DNA of 64,000 nt from Streptomyces sp. PT12 (GTDB taxonomy: Bacteria; Actinomycetota; Actinomycetes; Streptomycetales; Streptomycetaceae), in contig NZ_QEST01000236.1 in assembly GCF_003311645.1 (NCBI RefSeq), forward strand, positions 1 to 64,000, written 5' to 3'. Positions 60,733 through 64,000 of the stretch are shown here, in pieces. The translations under genes were made by a program, and so were the position numbers. The notes below the pieces were generated by a model, which was given only the letters and a program-made list of their open reading frames with translations, did not search any database and was not told where the DNA came from. The first letter of the stretch is position 1; every line of letters starts with the position of its first letter.

Positions 60733-61983
60733 ATGTCCACGTTCACAGCACGGCGGGTCGCGCTGGCCGCCTCCGCGGCACTCATACTCTCGCTCACCGC
60801 GGCCTGCGGGGGTGATGACTCGGGCGGCTCGGGGGGCACGACGGTCGAGTTCTTCCAGAGCAAGACCGAGGCGGTCGACGTCGTCGACCAGATCATCGCG
60901 GACTTCGAGGCTGAGCACCCCGGCATCGACGTCGAGCAGAACAACACCCCCGACGCCATGACCGTGCTCCAGTCGCGGCTGGCCAAGGGCGAGGTGCCCG
61001 ATGTCATCGCGGTCAACGTGTCCGACTACAACGACCTCGCCACCGCGGGAATCCTCAAGGACCTCGCGGGCACCGAGGCGGCCGACGCCGTCTCCGACGA
61101 CAACGCCACCGCGTATGTGGCCAGGGCGGGCCAGACCGAGGGCACCACCCCCGCGCTGCCGTGGTCGGTCAACGCGCAGGTGGTGCTCTACGACGTGGAC
61201 CAGTTCGATGAGCTGGGGCTGACGGTGCCGACGACGTGGGACGAGTTCGTCGACACCGCGCGGGCGGTCGAGGACGCGGGGCAGGACCCGTTCTACTTCA
61301 CCTGGAAGGACTCCTGGACCGCCAAGCTGGTCCTCAACTCCCTCGCGGGCAGCCTCCAGGGCCCCGACTTCTGGGACGAACTCCGGGACGGATCGGCCAC
61401 GTTCGCCGGGAGCGAGGCGTACCAGGAGGCCGCAGAGAAGCTGCTCGTCCTGAAGGAGCACGCGCAGGACGACCCCTTCGGCAGGGGATACGAGGACGGC
61501 AACATCGCCTTCGCCGGCGGTGAGTCGGTGATGTACGTCCAGGGCACCTGGGCCATCCCCGAGATCCTGTCCGTCAACCCCGACAAGAACATCGGCGCCT
61601 TCGTCATGCCGGTCGGCGACACCGCGGACGACAGCGTCATCCTCTCCGCCCCCGACTCGGTCGTCGGCATCGCCGAGAACAGCGGGAACGCCGAGGCGGC
61701 GCAGGAGTTCGTCGACTACCTGTTCTCCGCACAGGGCCAGGCGACCTTCACCGAGGACCAGCGGCTGTTCTCCGTGCGCGACGACGTCACGTCCGCCGAG
61801 GACGTGCTGGCTCCGCTGAAGACCGACTGGATCGACACCGGGCGGACGGCGATGTACCCCGACGGCATGTTCACCGGGGCGAGCGACCTGGCGGCGCTGA
61901 CGCAGACGTTCCTCCAGGACGAGGACACCGGCGCCTTCCTCGAAGCGCTCGACACGGACTTCCAGTCGCACGGCATCCAATGA
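60733..61983 (+). CDS. sugar ABC substrate-binding lipoprotein (CUT1)
   Basis: The 416-residue protein has a signal peptide and lipobox (LSLTAAC, Cys25), then family 1 binding-protein features: VEFFQSKTEAVDVVDQIIAD, FEAEHPGIDVEQNN, MTVLQSRLAKGEVPDVIAVN and YVQGTWAIPEI. It delivers an unidentified sugar to the permeases that follow. No ATPase is encoded nearby; Streptomyces CUT1 systems share the MsiK ATPase. AAAGGAG precedes ATG 60733. Confidence 0.92.
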   Translation: MSTFTARRVALAASAALILSLTAACGGDDSGGSGGTTVEFFQSKTEAVDVVDQIIADFEAEHPGIDVEQNNTPDAMTVLQSRLAKGEVPDVIAVNVSDYNDLATAGILKDLAGTEAADAVSDDNATAYVARAGQTEGTTPALPWSVNAQVVLYDVDQFDELGLTVPTTWDEFVDTARAVEDAGQDPFYFTWKDSWTAKLVLNSLAGSLQGPDFWDELRDGSATFAGSEAYQEAAEKLLVLKEHAQDDPFGRGYEDGNIAFAGGESVMYVQGTWAIPEILSVNPDKNIGAFVMPVGDTADDSVILSAPDSVVGIAENSGNAEAAQEFVDYLFSAQGQATFTEDQRLFSVRDDVTSAEDVLAPLKTDWIDTGRTAMYPDGMFTGASDLAALTQTFLQDEDTGAFLEALDTDFQSHGIQ

Positions 61984-62052
61984 GAGATCGGTGAGCCGGG
62001 GGTGTCCGCCCGGTCCCCCCGGCGGACACCCCCGCACCGAGACGGTGATCCC

Positions 62053-62916
62053 ATGTCCCAAAGACGCCACATCTACTACTGGATGGCCCTTCCCGCCGTC
62101 CTCCTCTTCTTCGTCTTCCACACCCTGCCCGCCTTGCAGGGCGTCTTCTACAGCTTCACCGACAGCCGGGGCTACGGCGACTGGTCGTTCATCGGGTTCG
62201 ACAACTACGCCGAGCTGTTCCGCGACCCGCAGATCCGGGAGAGCTACCGCTTCACGCTGCTCTTCGCCGTGGTCGCCACGATCGCCGCGAACGTCGTGAG
62301 CCTGGCGATCGCCGTCGGGCTGACGTCGAACGTCCGGTTCAGGGGATTCCTGCGCGGCGTCTACTTCCTGCCCGCGATCCTGGCCACCATCGTCGTCGGC
62401 TACATCTTCAACTTCCTGTTCGCCAACCCGCTGCCCGAGGTGGGCGAGTCCCTCGGCTTCGACACCCTCTCGCGGAACATCCTCGGCGACCCCGACCTGG
62501 CCTGGGTCGGCGTGGTCATCGTCGCCGTCTGGCAGGGCTGCGCCACGACGATCGTCATCTACATGGCCGGGCTCCAGACGATTCCCGACGAGGTCAGGGA
62601 GGCGGGCCTGCTGGACGGCGCGAGCGCCTGGCAGCGCTTCTGGCGCATCACCTTCCCGCTGCTCGCCCCGTTCTTCACCATCAACATGGTCCTGTCGCTG
62701 AAGAACTTCCTCATGGTCTTCGACCAGATCGTCGCGCTGACCGAGGGCGGCCCCGGCACGGCGACGCAGTCGATCTCCTACCAGATCTATCGCGACGGCT
62801 TCACCGGCGGCGAGTTCGCCTACCAGTCGGCCAACGCCGTCATCTACTTCCTGGTGATCGCGCTGATATCGGTGGTCCAGCTGCGGTTCCTCAGGGCACG
62901 GGAGGTGAGCGCCTGA
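62053..62916 (+). CDS. sugar ABC permease 1 (MalF class)
   Basis: The 287-residue protein has six hydrophobic helices and the EAA loop VREAGLLDGASAWQRFWRIT FPLL split by the usual Gly. It starts RRHIYYWMALPAVLLFFVFH and includes FDQIVALTEGGPGTATQSIS, a MalF-family motif. Its stop overlaps the next start (TGATG). Confidence 0.92.
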   Translation: MSQRRHIYYWMALPAVLLFFVFHTLPALQGVFYSFTDSRGYGDWSFIGFDNYAELFRDPQIRESYRFTLLFAVVATIAANVVSLAIAVGLTSNVRFRGFLRGVYFLPAILATIVVGYIFNFLFANPLPEVGESLGFDTLSRNILGDPDLAWVGVVIVAVWQGCATTIVIYMAGLQTIPDEVREAGLLDGASAWQRFWRITFPLLAPFFTINMVLSLKNFLMVFDQIVALTEGGPGTATQSISYQIYRDGFTGGEFAYQSANAVIYFLVIALISVVQLRFLRAREVSA

Positions 62917-63743
62917 TGGACAACGCGCGCAAGAGGGCGAACTGGCTGCTGACGGGCCTGCTGTTCCTCGGCTCCCTGACCATTCTCATCCCGATGTACT
63001 TCACCGTGGTCACCGCGCTCAAGTCGCGGACCGACATGGCGGGGAACCTGTGGTCCCTCCCCACCCAGTGGCACTGGGAGAACTTCGGCGAGGCCATCAG
63101 GGTCACGGGATTCGGCCAGGCGCTGCTCAACAGCCTGCTGATCACGGGCGCCGTCATCGTCCTGACGGTCCTGACGAACTCGCTTGTCGGCTACGCCATA
63201 GCCCGCAACCTGCACCGCACCCCCTTTAAAGTCATCTTCCTCTACTTCCTGTCGGCCCTGTTCATCCCCTTCCCCATCGTGATGCTTCCCCTGGTCAAGG
63301 AGATGAGCTTCCTCGGGCTCGACAACCGGTGGGGCCTCGTCCTGCTCTATGTGGTGTACAACCTCGCGTTCAACGTGCTGCTGTACACCGGCTATCTGCG
63401 GACCGTCCCCCAGGCGATCGAGGAGGCCGCGCTCCTGGACGGGGCGAGCGCCTGGCAGACGTTCTGGCGCGTGATCTTCCCGCTGCTCACCCCGGTCAAC
63501 GCCACCGTGGCGATCCTCACGGGGCTGCACACCTGGAACGACTTCCTGCTGCCGCTGGTCATCCTCTCCGACCAGGACGAGTACACGCTTCCGCTGGTCC
63601 AGTACGCGTTCCAGGGCCAGTTCAGCACCGACTACAACCTGGCCTTCGCCAGCTACCTCATGGCGCTCACGCCCATGCTGGTCATCTACCTGTTCGCCCA
63701 GCGCTGGATCATCGGCGGCGTGGCGCGCGGTGCCGTGAAATGA
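62916..63743 (+). CDS. sugar ABC permease 2 (MalG class)
   Basis: The 275-residue protein has six helices, the MalG-type N-terminal region (LTILIPMYFTVVTALKSRTD), the EAA loop IEEAALLDGASAWQTFWRVI and TWNDFLLPLVILSDQDEYTL. It forms the channel with permease 1. Its stop overlaps ATG 63740. Confidence 0.92.
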   Translation: MDNARKRANWLLTGLLFLGSLTILIPMYFTVVTALKSRTDMAGNLWSLPTQWHWENFGEAIRVTGFGQALLNSLLITGAVIVLTVLTNSLVGYAIARNLHRTPFKVIFLYFLSALFIPFPIVMLPLVKEMSFLGLDNRWGLVLLYVVYNLAFNVLLYTGYLRTVPQAIEEAALLDGASAWQTFWRVIFPLLTPVNATVAILTGLHTWNDFLLPLVILSDQDEYTLPLVQYAFQGQFSTDYNLAFASYLMALTPMLVIYLFAQRWIIGGVARGAVK

Positions 63744-64000
63744 CGGGCGCCGGACGTGCCCCGCACGCCGAGGCGACGCGTCTGACCACCCGGCGGAGGA
63801 CAACTTCCATGCCCGCTTCTTCCATGCCCGCTTCTTCCATGCACGACGTACTCGACCCCTGTGACACCGTTCCCGACGAGGTCGAACAACTCACCACGAG
63901 CGGCTTCGAGATCGCCCCCGCGCTGCTCGAAGCGGTGGGCGAGGCGGCCGACCGGGGAGACCGGGCCGCGCTGCGCGCGCTGCTGCCGCGCGTGGCCGGC
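63740..64000 (+). CDS. partial gene at window end, unidentified
   Basis: The frame from ATG 63740 (overlapping the permease stop) stays open to the window edge. Its first ~35 residues are low-complexity and include two copies of the 15-bp unit ttccatgcccgcttc (63808-63837), giving three in-frame Met codons. The more protein-like part begins at about 63839 (MHDVLDPCDTVPDEVEQLTT; LLEAVGEAADRGDRAALRAL), so the real start may be ATG 63839 or just before it. Co-transcription with the sugar transporter suggests a catabolic enzyme; the family cannot be told from 87 codons. Confidence 0.55.
   Translation, partial: MTGAGRAPHAEATRLTTRRRTTSMPASSMPASSMHDVLDPCDTVPDEVEQLTTSGFEIAPALLEAVGEAADRGDRAALRALLPRVAG

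Overview
The window is high-GC actinobacterial DNA, most likely from a Streptomyces or close relative. Evidence: very strong GC bias at third codon positions, ATGA/GTGA overlaps inside operons, tRNA-Tyr-associated integrase remnants of the SLP1 type, a type I-E cas operon with a Cas3-Cse1 fusion, and sugar ABC operons that lack their own ATPase.

Layout. 1-3.8 kb holds scraps (IS1380 transposase, truncated membrane protein, SnoaL-like and FtsX/MacB fragments) around an intact TetR regulator with a divergent small membrane gene. 3.8-16.9 kb is a CRISPR-Cas island between two copies of the 3' part of a tRNA-Tyr gene, each followed by the same C-terminal remnant of a tyrosine recombinase. It contains CRISPR array 1, cas2-cas1-cas6e-cas5e-cas7e-cse2-(cas3::cse1) on the minus strand, and CRISPR array 2. 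The cas1 frame is broken by one base. 16.9-22.2 kb is a graveyard of truncated and frameshifted genes (quinone oxidoreductase, IclR, YcnI-like, MFS, M15 peptidase, GNAT, BlaI).

22.2-58 kb is the main system, which I read as a zinc-starvation (Zur) regulon dedicated to metallophores. Three good Zur-like boxes and one weaker one sit at 22285, 43125, 46343 and 57977. They precede (a) a yersiniabactin-like NRPS/PKS line split over three proteins, with one cysteine-type A domain, three Cy-type domains, one PKS module and two stand-alone methyltransferases, plus an Opp-type importer whose second permease and both ATPases are fused; (b) a divergent pair of a thioredoxin-reductase-like flavoprotein and a saccharopine-dehydrogenase-like reductase with a further methyltransferase; (c) a divergent pair of a beta-propeller gene and an azole-type RiPP operon (41-residue precursor candidate, leader-binding/ThiF-like protein, CocE/NonD hydrolase, YcaO, SagB-type dehydrogenase, two exporter-fold ABC half-transporters); (d) a FecCD-type metallophore importer. 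A zinc-repressed YcaO RiPP beside a zincophore-like NRPS/PKS cluster is the most likely undescribed system here.

58-64 kb: a TnpB remnant, a MarR regulator, and a LacI-controlled CUT1 sugar ABC operon (binding protein, two permeases, start of another gene) with clear operators over its promoter.

All functions are read from sequence motifs and context; no database search was run.
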